Source: JAMHWF01 sp048500255
Lineage (GTDB): Bacteria > Pseudomonadota > Gammaproteobacteria > Burkholderiales > Burkholderiaceae_C
Assembly (NCBI GenBank): GCA_048500255.1
Contig: JASNYH010000008.1
Coordinates: 62,001 to 126,000 of the forward strand
DNA: 64,000 nt
Reading direction: 5' to 3'
In this document: positions 28,591-36,610 of the stretch, in pieces
How the letters are laid out: every line of letters begins with the position of its first letter
Numbering within the stretch: the stretch's first letter is position 1
The notes under the pieces: model-generated
Told to the model about the DNA's origin: nothing
What the model saw: only the letters and a program-made list of their open reading frames with translations
Database searches by the model: none
Position numbers and translations under genes: made by a program

Positions 28591-28744
28591 GAACACGTCT
28601 CCCGAATGCTTGCTGCTGCCGGCCGCGGCGGCAGGCAATCGAACGCGGGCGAACGATAAGTCAAGCCGCCGGGCGCAGACAACCCGGGGGCAACCCCTGC
28701 ACGCGGTCGCCTGCGCGACACGTCTGGCGCGGCGGCGCCGCGCC

Positions 28745-29380
28745 TCACCAGCGCAGCGTGCGCGGGCCCAGCAGCGCGCCGAGCGCGCCGGCCAGCGCGA
28801 TGCCCAGCGTGTACCAGATGGCGATGAAGCCGAGCGACTGCTCGGGGCAGGTCAGCGCATAGCCGGCCGCGCCGAGTGCGCCGGCGAGCAGCCCGGCGGC
28901 GAGGCCGGCGCGGCGCGGTCGCGTCGGCGCCAGGCCGCGCAGCGCCACGATCGCCAGCGCCAGCGCCGGCAGCGACAGCGCGAACACGCTCCACGGGCAG
29001 CTGCTCCACGAGTGGCCGAGCAGCGCCGCGACGCGCTCGCCCGGCGGCGTCGCCATGGCGTCGAACGCGCCGACGACGGCCATCACGACGACGGCGCCGC
29101 CGAGCGCGCGCCACGCGCCGGCATCGCGCGCTCCCGGGCGCGCCAGCCGCGCGACGCACCACGCGGCGGCGGCGGCGAGCAGCGTCGCATAGACCAGCTT
29201 CGTCCACAGCGCGGGGCCGCCGAGCATCGACGCCGGCACGACACCCAGCACGGCGATCGAGACGACGGCGGCGATCGTCCCGCCCGCCAGAACGACAGGC
29301 GCAAGGCGGCGTGCCGCCGGCGCGCGCGGCGCGGGGCCGGCGCCGCGCGCCAGCATCGTCACGAGATCGTCCGTCCTCAT
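28745..29380 (-). CDS. nrsF: NrsF-like (DUF1109) anti-sigma factor
   Basis: This 211-residue inner-membrane protein has six hydrophobic segments and a short cytoplasmic start MRTDDLVTMLARGAGP. The Cys-bearing segments SSCPWSVFALSLPALAL and YALTCPEQSLGFIAIWYTLG are typical of DUF1109/NrsF proteins, which hold an ECF sigma factor inactive until metal or redox stress reaches their cysteines. The ATG at 29380 overlaps the sigma-factor stop (ATGA). The neighbouring divergent bufferin genes strengthen the assignment. Confidence 0.85.
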   Translation of the reverse strand: MRTDDLVTMLARGAGPAPRAPAARRLAPVVLAGGTIAAVVSIAVLGVVPASMLGGPALWTKLVYATLLAAAAAWCVARLARPGARDAGAWRALGGAVVVMAVVGAFDAMATPPGERVAALLGHSWSSCPWSVFALSLPALALAIVALRGLAPTRPRRAGLAAGLLAGALGAAGYALTCPEQSLGFIAIWYTLGIALAGALGALLGPRTLRW

Positions 29381-29940
29381 CGCCGCTCCCGAACCAGCGC
29401 CGCGAGCTTCTTGAGCCCGCGGTGGACCTGCACCTTGACCGCCGCCACCGAGGCGCCGGTGCGCGCCGAAGCCTCGGCCACCGAAAGGCCTTCGATCTTG
29501 GTCAGCTCGATGGCGCGGCGCTGCGCCTCGGGCAGTTCGGCCAGCAGCATCGCGATGTCGTGGCGCGCCGGCCGCTCGTCGACGAGCGACGATTCGAGCA
29601 TCTCGTCGTCGAGAGGCTCGTGCAGCGCCTCGCGTCGGCCGTGGCGGCGCCACAGGTCGACGAGCTTGTGGCGCGCGATGGCATGCACCCAGGCGCTGAC
29701 CGGCGCCGCCGGGTCGCAGGTGGCGCGATGCACATGCAGCGCGAGCAGCGTTTCCTGCACCAGATCCTCCACTTCGTCGGGCCACGCCTGCAGGCGGCGA
29801 GCGAAATAGCCGCGCAAGCGCCCCGCGATCAGCGTCAACGCCCGATGGTAGGCCGCCTCGTCGCCGTCGCGGGCGAGCCCCCACAACGCCTTCAGACGCG
29901 CTTCGAACTCGATCAGCGGGGTCCCGTCGTTGTTTCGCAT
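29377..29940 (-). CDS. sigF: ECF sigma factor (SigF-like)
   Basis: This 187-residue RNA polymerase sigma factor has region 2 at about 30-95 (YFARRLQAWPDEVEDLVQETLLALH and AWVHAIARHKLVDLWRR) and region 4 at about 130-180 (LPEAQRRAIELTKIEGLSVAEASARTGASVAAVKVQVHRGL). In Caulobacter the SigF/NrsF pair drives bufferin genes; here the same pair is divergent from bufABC. The ATG at 29940 is used because NrsF coupling and length fit; a GTAACC box lies just upstream, so the exact start may be a little downstream. Confidence 0.9.
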   Translation of the reverse strand: MRNNDGTPLIEFEARLKALWGLARDGDEAAYHRALTLIAGRLRGYFARRLQAWPDEVEDLVQETLLALHVHRATCDPAAPVSAWVHAIARHKLVDLWRRHGRREALHEPLDDEMLESSLVDERPARHDIAMLLAELPEAQRRAIELTKIEGLSVAEASARTGASVAAVKVQVHRGLKKLAALVRERR

Positions 29941-29966
29941 GTCGTCGCCGATGCGCCGCAGGTTAC
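29941..29966 (-). promoter_or_regulatory. Possible SigF autoregulatory promoter
   Basis: The minus strand has GTAACC (29966-29961), 16 bases, then CGAC (29944-29941), close to the SigF pattern GTAACC-N16-CGAA. The -10 touches the annotated ATG, so transcription would begin inside the present reading frame unless the real start is downstream. Confidence 0.35.
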
Positions 29967-30001
29967 GCGCAGGGGCGCACTCTGCCAGAAAACACGCCGA
30001 T

Positions 30002-30027
30002 GTAACCCGATCGTCTCCGCCCGCGAA
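30002..30027 (+). promoter_or_regulatory. SigF-type promoter of the bufferin operon
   Basis: GTAACC (30002-30007) and CGAA (30024-30027) are separated by exactly 16 bases, matching the consensus I recall for Caulobacter SigF. It lies about 90 bases before bufA. Confidence 0.65.
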
Positions 30028-30116
30028 TAGCAGTCGGGTCGTGTCCGCGCGAGCACCGGCGACACGATCCACCATCCGCACCCTGGTGGTCGTCATTCAA
30101 CGAACGGAGTCACACG

Positions 30117-30434
30117 ATGAACAGCAAACTCGCGCCCTCGTCCGTCACGCCCGCCGCGCTGGCGCTCGCCATCGGCGCAGCGCTCGCCCTGGCGCAGGCT
30201 CCCGTCGCCGCCCAGGACAAGGACGCCGGCAAGGAGAAGTGCTACGGCGTCGCGATGAAGGGCAAGAACGACTGCGCCGCCGGCCCCGGCACCACCTGCG
30301 CCGGCACCTCGATGCGCGACCACCAGGGCAACGCCTGGAAGCTCGTGGCCAAGGGCAGCTGCGAGAAGATGGCGTCGCCCACTTCGCCGACCGGCCACGG
30401 CCAGCTCGCGGCCTTCACCGAGAAGAAGAAGTGA
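30117..30434 (+). CDS. bufA1: Bufferin precursor (BufA, DUF2282 family)
   Basis: The 105-residue product has a signal peptide (ALALAIGAALALAQAPVAAQ, cleavage near residue 33) and a short mature part with four cysteines: EKCYG, NDCAA, TTCAG and GSCEKM. Bufferins are exported peptides whose cysteines are converted by an MNIO enzyme to copper-binding heterocycles. The maturation enzyme and its partner follow directly (bufB, bufC). It is expressed presumably from the SigF-type promoter at 30002. The stop overlaps the bufB GTG (GTGA). Confidence 0.9.
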   Translation: MNSKLAPSSVTPAALALAIGAALALAQAPVAAQDKDAGKEKCYGVAMKGKNDCAAGPGTTCAGTSMRDHQGNAWKLVAKGSCEKMASPTSPTGHGQLAAFTEKKK

Positions 30435-31312
30435 CGGGCGGCGACGTGCATGCGCTCGCCGTCGGCATCGGCCTGAAGGCCCGGCACGTCGCCGACGTGC
30501 TGGCGCGCCGCGACCTCGACTTCGTCGAGGTCCATGCCGAGAACTACATGGTCGCCGGCGGCCCGCTGCCGGCGCGGCTGGCGCGCGTGCGCGCGCACTG
30601 CGAGCTGTCGGTGCACGGCGTCGGGCTGTCGATCGGCAGCGCGGGCCCGCTCGACGCCGCGCACCTCGAGCGGCTGGCGGCGCTCGTCGAGCGCTGCGAG
30701 CCGCGCTGGGTGTCGGAGCATCTGGCGTGGTCGTCGCACGGCGGCGTGTGGTGCAGCGACCTGCTGCCGCTGCCTTACGACGCGCCGACGCTGGCGCGCG
30801 TGTGCGAGCACGTCGACCAGGTCCAGCAGCGGCTGCGACGCCGCATCCTGCTCGAAAACCCGTCGACGTATGTCGAGTTCGACGCATCGACGATGAACGA
30901 GGGCGAGTTCCTCGCGGCCGTCGTCGCGCGCACGGGCTGCGGCCTGCTGCTGGACGTCAACAACGCCTACGTAAGCGCCGTCAACCACGGGCGCGACGCG
31001 CGCGCGCTGATCGACGCGCTGCCGGCCGACGCCGTCGGTGAGATCCACCTCGCCGGCCACGCCGAGGACCGCGACGGTGGCGGCGACCGCCTGCTGATCG
31101 ACGCTCACGGTTCGCCCGTCGCCGACGCCGTCTGGGCGCTGTACCGGCATGCCGTGGCGCGCTGCGGCCCGCGGCCCACGCTGATCGAACGCGACCACGA
31201 CGTGCCGTCGTACGAGGTACTCGCTGCCGAGGCGCATCGCGCGGCGCGCGCGATGCGCGAAGTCGTCGCCGGCGCCACCGACGTCGACGCCGAAACACGG
31301 ATCGCCGCATGA
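30431..31312 (+). CDS. bufB: MNIO-family (DUF692) bufferin maturase BufB
   Basis: The enzyme of about 293 residues uses GTG 30431 (VTGGDVHALAVGIG). DUF692 TIM-barrel metal ligands are visible: DFVEVHAENYM, LSVHGVGLSIG, WVSEHLAW, ILLENPSTYVEF, LLLDVNNAYVS, IHLAGHAED and LIERDHDVPS. MNIO enzymes bind two or three irons and modify cysteines of the precursor peptide. It is translated in overlap with bufA1 and bufC, so the three act together. The closest described role is bufferin maturation for copper tolerance. Confidence 0.93.
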   Translation: MTGGDVHALAVGIGLKARHVADVLARRDLDFVEVHAENYMVAGGPLPARLARVRAHCELSVHGVGLSIGSAGPLDAAHLERLAALVERCEPRWVSEHLAWSSHGGVWCSDLLPLPYDAPTLARVCEHVDQVQQRLRRRILLENPSTYVEFDASTMNEGEFLAAVVARTGCGLLLDVNNAYVSAVNHGRDARALIDALPADAVGEIHLAGHAEDRDGGGDRLLIDAHGSPVADAVWALYRHAVARCGPRPTLIERDHDVPSYEVLAAEAHRAARAMREVVAGATDVDAETRIAA

Positions 31313-32076
31313 ACGCCGCCGACTTCGCCGCCGGTCTGTTCGACCCGTCGCGGCCCTGCCCGCCGGGGCTGTGCGCCTGGAACGACTCCGACCCGACGGC
31401 GCGCTACGCCGTGCACCGCAACAACGTCGTCGTCTCGCTGGTCGACGTGCTGGGCGACGCCTTTCCCGTCGTGCGCGCGATCGTCGGCGCCGACGACTTC
31501 GACCGCGCGCTGGCACCGGACTTCGTGCGCGCGCACCCGCCGCGCTCGCCGGTACTCGTCGACTGGGGCGACGCGCTGCCGGCGTTCATCGAGGGCCGCG
31601 ACGCCGACACCGCGAGGTCGATGCTCGCCGACGTGGCGCGCCTCGAGCGCGCGCGCGTGCGCGCCTGCCACGCCGCCGACGCGCCGCGGCTCGACGCCGC
31701 CGCCGTCGCGGCGCGGCTGGCAAACCCGGCGGCGCTGCCGGGCGCGCGGCTCGCGCTGCATCCGTCGCTGCACGTCGTCGCGTCGCGGCACCCCGTCGTG
31801 TCGATCTGGGCTGCCCGCCAGGGCGAGGCCGGGGATCTGCCATCGCTCGACGCCGATCGCCCCGAGACCGCGCTGGTGCTGCGCACGCACGACGGCCGCG
31901 ACGACGACAGCGTCGTCGTGATCGCCATCGATGCGCCGACGGCGCGCTGGCTGCAGGCCGTGGCGGCGGGCGCGACGCTGGCACGCGCCGCGCAGGCCGC
32001 ACCCGGCGTCGACCTGGCGGCGGCCTTCGCGCTGCTGCTGCGCCGGCGCGCGCTGGTCGGGTGGAGCGAAGGATGA
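31309..32076 (+). CDS. bufC: BufC/HvfC-like partner protein (DUF2063)
   Basis: The 255-residue protein has the DUF2063 N-terminal domain (about 5-95) with RYAVHRNNVVVSLVDVLGDAFPVVRAIVGADDF and FVRAHPPRSPVLVDWGDALPAFI. The rest is a less conserved C-terminal domain. BufC/HvfC proteins are thought to present the precursor to the MNIO maturase. It overlaps bufB by ATGA and the DoxX gene by ATGA. No signal peptide is present, so it is cytoplasmic. Confidence 0.92.
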   Translation: MNAADFAAGLFDPSRPCPPGLCAWNDSDPTARYAVHRNNVVVSLVDVLGDAFPVVRAIVGADDFDRALAPDFVRAHPPRSPVLVDWGDALPAFIEGRDADTARSMLADVARLERARVRACHAADAPRLDAAAVAARLANPAALPGARLALHPSLHVVASRHPVVSIWAARQGEAGDLPSLDADRPETALVLRTHDGRDDDSVVVIAIDAPTARWLQAVAAGATLARAAQAAPGVDLAAAFALLLRRRALVGWSEG

Positions 32077-32558
32077 ACGCCGCACATCGCCTGCACGCCG
32101 CGCTGGCGCGCATCCCGCACTCGGCGATCGCGCTGCTGGCGCGCGTGTCGATCGCCGGCGTGTTCTGGCGCTCGGGCCAGACCAAGGTGGAGGGCTTCGC
32201 GCTCGACCTCGTCGACGGCCGCTTCGAGCCCGGTTGGCCGCGCCTGGCCGAGAGCGCCGTCGATCTGTTCCGCGACGAGTACCGCCTGCCGCTGCTGCCG
32301 CCCGAGTGGGCGGCGCTGCTCGCCGCGACGGCCGAGCACCTGCTGCCGGCCCTGCTGCTCGTGGGCCTGGCGACGCGGCTGTCGGCACTCGGGCTGCTCG
32401 CGATGACGACCGTGATCCAGCTCTTCGTCTATCCGGCAGCGTGGCCGACGCACGGCGTGTGGGCCGCCGCACTGCTGTGGCTGGTCGCGCAGGGGCCGGG
32501 CCGCGCCTCGCTCGACCACTGGATCGCGCGGCGCCTGCGGCACGCCCCGTCCTTGTGA
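32073..32558 (+). CDS. DoxX-family membrane protein of the bufferin operon
   Basis: The 161-residue inner-membrane protein has four hydrophobic segments. Typical DoxX features are ALLARVSIAGVFWRSGQTKVEG at the start and ATAEHLLPALLLVGLATRLSALGLLAMT in the middle. DoxX proteins commonly end bufferin operons, with an undefined role, perhaps in redox handling or export. It overlaps bufC by ATGA. A possible weak hairpin terminator (stem GTCGGCGC/GCGCCGAC) follows at 32567-32591. Confidence 0.88.
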   Translation: MNAAHRLHAALARIPHSAIALLARVSIAGVFWRSGQTKVEGFALDLVDGRFEPGWPRLAESAVDLFRDEYRLPLLPPEWAALLAATAEHLLPALLLVGLATRLSALGLLAMTTVIQLFVYPAAWPTHGVWAAALLWLVAQGPGRASLDHWIARRLRHAPSL

Positions 32559-32696
32559 CAGATCAAGTCGGCGCGCCGGGCGGGCGCCGACAATTCTTCG
32601 CGTATCCGCAAGCCCGCCCGGCATGAGCTTCAAGCCTTACCCGCTCACGTCGCACCGCGTGTGCGCGCCCCGTCGCGCGGCCGCGCCGCGCACGCG

Positions 32697-34124
32697 ATGA
32701 CGTCGCCGGCCCAGATGGCCGCCGTCGCGCCGCCGATGCGCGTCGACGCCCTGCACTTCCCGCTCGCGCGGCAACTTGCCGGCGGGCTGGGCGTGGTGCT
32801 GTTCGTGCTGCTGGGCGTGGCCGCCGCGTCCTGGTACACCGTTCACCGCTTCATCAGCCGCGCCGACGACGCGTTGCGAGAGGCCGCCATCGTCGTGCCG
32901 CTCAAGGAGGGCGTCGCGCAGCTCTACGAAGCCGGCGCGGCGCAGCGCGGCTACTTCTTCACCGGCTCGCAGGACTACCTCGCGCAGCGCGCGGAGGCCG
33001 TCACCGGCTGGAATCGCGCCATCGCCGAGCTGCGCGCCGCCGCCGAAGCCGAGCCGTCGCTGCGCCCGCGCATCGACGCGCTCGAGGCGCTCGGCGCGGC
33101 GCGCATGCGCCGCCTCGACGAGGTGCTGACGACGCACGAGCGTTCGCCCGAGGAGGCGCGCGATCTGCTGGCCTCCGGCTACGGCTCGGCCGAGATGCAC
33201 GACGTGAACGAGGTCGCCAACGCGCTGGCTGCCGAGCGCCAGCGGCTGCTGCGCGACAACGCCCAGGCGGCGCGCGTGGAGGCGCGCCGCGTGTTCTGGG
33301 CGTTCGGACTCGCGCTGGCCGCCGTCACCGCCTTGCTGATCGGACAGCTGCGCACCATCCTGCGAGGCGCCGCCGAGCGCCGCCGCGCCGAGCTGCGCCA
33401 GGCCGAGCTGATGCAAGAGCTGCGTGCCGCCAACGAGGAACTCGGCAACTTCGCATATGTCGCGTCGCACGACCTGAAGGCGCCGCTGCGCGGCATCGGC
33501 TCGCTGGCGCAGTGGATCGTCGCCGACTACGGCGACCGTCTCGACGACGCCGGGCGCGAGCAGATGGCGCTGCTGCTCGGCCGCGTGCACCGCATGGACC
33601 GGCTCATCGACGGCGTGCTGCAGGTCTCGCGCGTCGGCCGCACGGAAGAGCCGCCCGAGCCCGTCGACCTCGGCGCGCTGGTCCACGAGACGGTGGATCT
33701 GCTCGCACCGCCGCCGCACGTGACGGTCGACGTCGGGCCGCTGCCGACGCTGCGCATGGATCGCACGCGCGCGCAGCAGCTGTTCCAGAACCTGCTGTCC
33801 AACGCCATCCGCTGCAACGACAAGCCGCAGGGCCGCATCGTCGTCTCGTGCCACGAGGCCGGCGGCGAGCGGCGCTACAGCGTCGCCGACAACGGCCCGG
33901 GCATCGAGCCGCGCCACCACGAACGCGTGTTCCAGATGTTCCAGACGCTCGACGCGCGCGACGAGGATCGTGGCACCGGCGTCGGCCTGGCGCTGGTGCG
34001 CAAGATCGTCGAGCTCCACGGCGGTCGCATCTGGATCGAATCCGAGCCGGGCCGCGGCTGCACTTTCCACTTCACCTTGCCGAAGGCATTGCCATGTATC
34101 CCAGCCGCAACCCGATCCTCCTGA
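32697..34124 (+). CDS. Sensor histidine kinase with CHASE3-like domain
   Basis: The 475-residue membrane kinase (ATG 32697) has a transmembrane segment near 30-50 (GGLGVVLFVLLGVAAASWYTV), a CHASE3-like periplasmic domain (about 55-205; GAAQRGYFFTG) and a second transmembrane segment (VFWAFGLALAAVTALLIGQL). The kinase core has H-box NFAYVASHDLKAPLRGIG, N-box QNLLSNAIRCND, G1 DNGPGIEP and G2 GTGVGLALVRKIVELHGG. It overlaps the response-regulator gene by 31 bases. The layout resembles phytochrome-type kinase/Rcp pairs. Signal unknown. Confidence 0.93.
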   Translation: MTSPAQMAAVAPPMRVDALHFPLARQLAGGLGVVLFVLLGVAAASWYTVHRFISRADDALREAAIVVPLKEGVAQLYEAGAAQRGYFFTGSQDYLAQRAEAVTGWNRAIAELRAAAEAEPSLRPRIDALEALGAARMRRLDEVLTTHERSPEEARDLLASGYGSAEMHDVNEVANALAAERQRLLRDNAQAARVEARRVFWAFGLALAAVTALLIGQLRTILRGAAERRRAELRQAELMQELRAANEELGNFAYVASHDLKAPLRGIGSLAQWIVADYGDRLDDAGREQMALLLGRVHRMDRLIDGVLQVSRVGRTEEPPEPVDLGALVHETVDLLAPPPHVTVDVGPLPTLRMDRTRAQQLFQNLLSNAIRCNDKPQGRIVVSCHEAGGERRYSVADNGPGIEPRHHERVFQMFQTLDARDEDRGTGVGLALVRKIVELHGGRIWIESEPGRGCTFHFTLPKALPCIPAATRSS

Positions 34125-34513
34125 TCGAGGACGACGACGTCGACGCGATGACGCTGCGGCGCGCGTTCCGCGACATCGGCGTCGCCAATCCGCTGGTGCG
34201 CGCCGAGAACGGCGAGGTCGGCCTGGCCAAGCTGGCCGATCCGTCGCTCGGCCACCCCTGCGTGATCCTGCTCGACCTGAACATGCCGATCATGAACGGC
34301 ATCGAGTTCCTGCGCGTCGTCAAGAGCCATCCGCAGTGGCGGCGCATTCCCGTCATCGTGCTCACCACGTCGCGCGAAGCGCAGGACAAGATCGCCAGCT
34401 TCGACCTGAGCGTCGCCGGCTACATGACCAAGCCGGTCGACTATCCCAAGTTCGTCGACGCGGTGCGCACGATCGAGTCCTACTGGACGCTCAGCGAAGC
34501 GGCGCCGCACTGA
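34094..34513 (+). CDS. Single-domain response regulator (Rcp1-like)
   Basis: This 139-residue receiver has acidic residues in ILLIEDDDVDAM, the phosphoacceptor Asp in VILLDLNMPIMNGIEFL, Thr in VIVLTTSREAQD and the conserved Lys in GYMTKPVDYPKF. There is no output domain. The start lies inside the end of the kinase gene, so translation is coupled. It probably relays phosphate from the upstream kinase to another protein. Confidence 0.94.
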   Translation: MYPSRNPILLIEDDDVDAMTLRRAFRDIGVANPLVRAENGEVGLAKLADPSLGHPCVILLDLNMPIMNGIEFLRVVKSHPQWRRIPVIVLTTSREAQDKIASFDLSVAGYMTKPVDYPKFVDAVRTIESYWTLSEAAPH

Positions 34514-34529
34514 GCCGGCCCGGCTCGAA

Positions 34530-34623
34530 GCACCCCGCGGGCCGCCGCGCCGGGCCGCCCCAAGCCAGGCCCGCACCCTCTCGGAGGGTCGCTCGCCGTA
34601 CCCGGCGAGCGGGGTGCCGTCAT
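34530..34623 (+). repeat. GC-rich interspersed palindromic repeat, copy B
   Basis: It fills the gap between two convergent genes. Ends GCACCCCGC (34530-34538) and GCGGGGTGC (34609-34617) are inverted repeats; inside are hairpins ACCCTCTCGGAGGGT and CTCGCCG/CGGCGAG. The core GCCGGGCCGCCCCAAGCC recurs in copy A within livF. It may also act as a bidirectional terminator. Confidence 0.65.
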
Positions 34624-34627
34624 CTCG

Positions 34628-35950
34628 TCAGCCGATCAGCCCCGGCAGCGCCGTCGCGATCGCCGGAAAGCGGAACACGGCCGCCAGCAGCAGCAGGCTC
34701 ATCGCGACGTAGGGCACGACGGCACGGAAGATGTGGCCCATCGTCACCTGCGGCGGCGCGACGCCGCGCATCGTCATCAGCAGCAGGCCGTGCGGCGGCA
34801 GCAGCAATCCGAGCTGCATGCAGATGAGGAACATCACGCCGAACCACACCGGATCGATCGCCAGCGCCTGCACGATCGGCATGAAGATCGGCAGCGTGAT
34901 CATCATCATGCTGACCTGGTCGATGAAGATGCCGAGGAAGATCAGCAGCAGCATCATGCCGACGACGACCATCGCGGTCGACAACCCCTGGCCCATGATG
35001 AACTGCACCAGGCCGTTGCTCGCGCCCGAGAACGACAGGATCTGCGCGAACGTCGTCGCGCCGAGGATGATGAACAGGATCATTCCCGAGATGCCGGCCG
35101 TGCCCTTGAGCGCGGCGAGCATCGCCTCGACCGTCAGCGCGCGATAGGCGAGCGCGAGCACCACGGTGGCGAAGGCGCCGATCGCCGCGCACTCCGTCGG
35201 CGTCGCCCAGCCGGCGGCGAGTGCGCCGACGACGATGCCGAAGATCGACAGCGTCGGCAGCACGTAGCGCACGAAAGGCTGCCAGCGCTGCCAGCCGCGG
35301 TGCCGATCGGCGTCGTCGGCCGCCGTCGGCGCGAGCGACGGCTGCACGCCCACGCGCAGCACGATCCACGCCACGAAGGCGAGCGACAGGATGGCGCCCG
35401 GCACGATGCCGCCGACGAGCAGCTTGGAGATCGAGATGCCCGACAGCGAGCCGAGCAGCACGGTCAGCGCCGACGGCGGGATCAGCATGTCGACGGCGCC
35501 GATGGCCATCAGCGGCCCGGTCGCCAGCGTCGGGTGGTAGCCGCGCGCCAGCATGATCGGCAGCATGAGCGAGCCGAGCATCGCCGTCGTCGCGATCGTC
35601 GATCCCGAGATCGCCGAGAACACGGTGCCGGCGACGACGGCGACCACCGCCAGACGGCCCGGCACGCGGCGGATCAGCCGTTCGATGCCCTCGATCACCT
35701 TGAGCGCCAGCCCGGTGTGGAACAGCACCTCGCCCATCAGCACGAACAGCGGGATCGGCGTCAGCGAGAACGCCGTCACCGAGCCGACGCTGCTGCGCGC
35801 GAGCTGCACCAGGCCGACGTCACCGCCCATCCAGACCCACGCGCCGACGAGGTTGACGGCGATGAAGGTCAGCGCGACCGGCATGCCGATGAACAGCAGC
35901 AGCGTCGAGCCGCCGAGCATCAGCGTCGCGGCGAGCGCCCAGTCCGTCAT
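34628..35950 (-). CDS. dctM: TRAP transporter large permease DctM
   Basis: The 440-residue inner-membrane protein has about 12 hydrophobic segments and TRAP motifs: FIGMPVALTFIAV at the start, GEVLFHTGLALKVIEGIERLIRRVPGRLAVVAVVAGTVFSAISGSTIATTAMLGSLMLP and MLIPPSALTVLLGSLSGISISKLL. The ATG at 35950 is preferred over 35971. It forms the sodium-dependent importer with DctQ and DctP, which lie upstream on the same strand after iorA-iorB. Confidence 0.94.
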   Translation of the reverse strand: MTDWALAATLMLGGSTLLLFIGMPVALTFIAVNLVGAWVWMGGDVGLVQLARSSVGSVTAFSLTPIPLFVLMGEVLFHTGLALKVIEGIERLIRRVPGRLAVVAVVAGTVFSAISGSTIATTAMLGSLMLPIMLARGYHPTLATGPLMAIGAVDMLIPPSALTVLLGSLSGISISKLLVGGIVPGAILSLAFVAWIVLRVGVQPSLAPTAADDADRHRGWQRWQPFVRYVLPTLSIFGIVVGALAAGWATPTECAAIGAFATVVLALAYRALTVEAMLAALKGTAGISGMILFIILGATTFAQILSFSGASNGLVQFIMGQGLSTAMVVVGMMLLLIFLGIFIDQVSMMMITLPIFMPIVQALAIDPVWFGVMFLICMQLGLLLPPHGLLLMTMRGVAPPQVTMGHIFRAVVPYVAMSLLLLAAVFRFPAIATALPGLIG

Positions 35951-35976
35951 GGCGCGAACCTCATCGGGCATCCTCC

Positions 35977-36017
35977 GGGCTTCGCGCTGCGGAGCGAGCC
36001 GCCTTCGGAGCGGCCGG
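35977..36017 (-). repeat. Hairpin-forming repeat between dctQ and dctM
   Basis: The 75-bp gap between dctQ and dctM contains the inverted repeat GCCGC/GCGGC around CTTCGGA and an adjacent GCTTCGCGCTGCGGAGC. It may tune the relative expression of the two genes. Confidence 0.35.
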
Positions 36018-36025
36018 GCGGCGGC

Positions 36026-36610
36026 TCATGCCGCGCTCACCGCGTCGTCGCGCGGCGCGCGCGGGCCGGCGACGAGGCGCCGCATGCGAAACGCCATCTC
36101 AACGGCCAGCAGCACGAACACGGCGGGCAGCGGCGCGAGCCACCACCACTCGGGCGTGATCAGCGTCTTGATCACGACGGCGCCCGACGCGTGGCTGGCC
36201 CACGCCGCGCGCGCGCCGTACGCCGCGATGGCGACGCAGCACGCCAGGCCGATGCTGTCGCCCGCGAGCTCGAGCCCCCACGCCATGCGCGGCGGCAGCG
36301 CACGCAGCACGATGTCGACGCGGATGTGCCGGCCCTCGCGCAGCAGCCACGGCGCGACGCACATCGTGATCAGGTAGAGCATCAGCTCCGACACTTCGTT
36401 GCTCCACGGCAGGCCGCGCGGTCCGCCTTGCAGCGGCAGGTTGCGCAACGCGACGTCGGCGACGATCAGCAGCATCATCGCCAGCAGGAGGGCGCTGCCG
36501 GCCAGCGCCAGGGCGGCCAGCAGCGCGCCCCAGCGCGCCGACAGCCGGTCGAGCGCCGGCACCCGGGCGGCAGCGCCCGTGACCGCCGCCGCGAGCGACG
36601 ACTCCGTCAC
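36026..36610 (-). CDS. dctQ: TRAP transporter small permease DctQ
   Basis: The protein of about 194 residues uses GTG 36610 overlapping the dctP stop (GTGA). It has four hydrophobic segments (LAALALAGSALLLAMMLLIVADVALRN first) and the DctQ feature PWSNEVSELMLYLITMCVAPWLLREGRHIRVDI. It bridges DctP and DctM. The C-terminus is a basic cytoplasmic tail. Confidence 0.9.
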   Translation of the reverse strand: MTESSLAAAVTGAAARVPALDRLSARWGALLAALALAGSALLLAMMLLIVADVALRNLPLQGGPRGLPWSNEVSELMLYLITMCVAPWLLREGRHIRVDIVLRALPPRMAWGLELAGDSIGLACCVAIAAYGARAAWASHASGAVVIKTLITPEWWWLAPLPAVFVLLAVEMAFRMRRLVAGPRAPRDDAVSAA

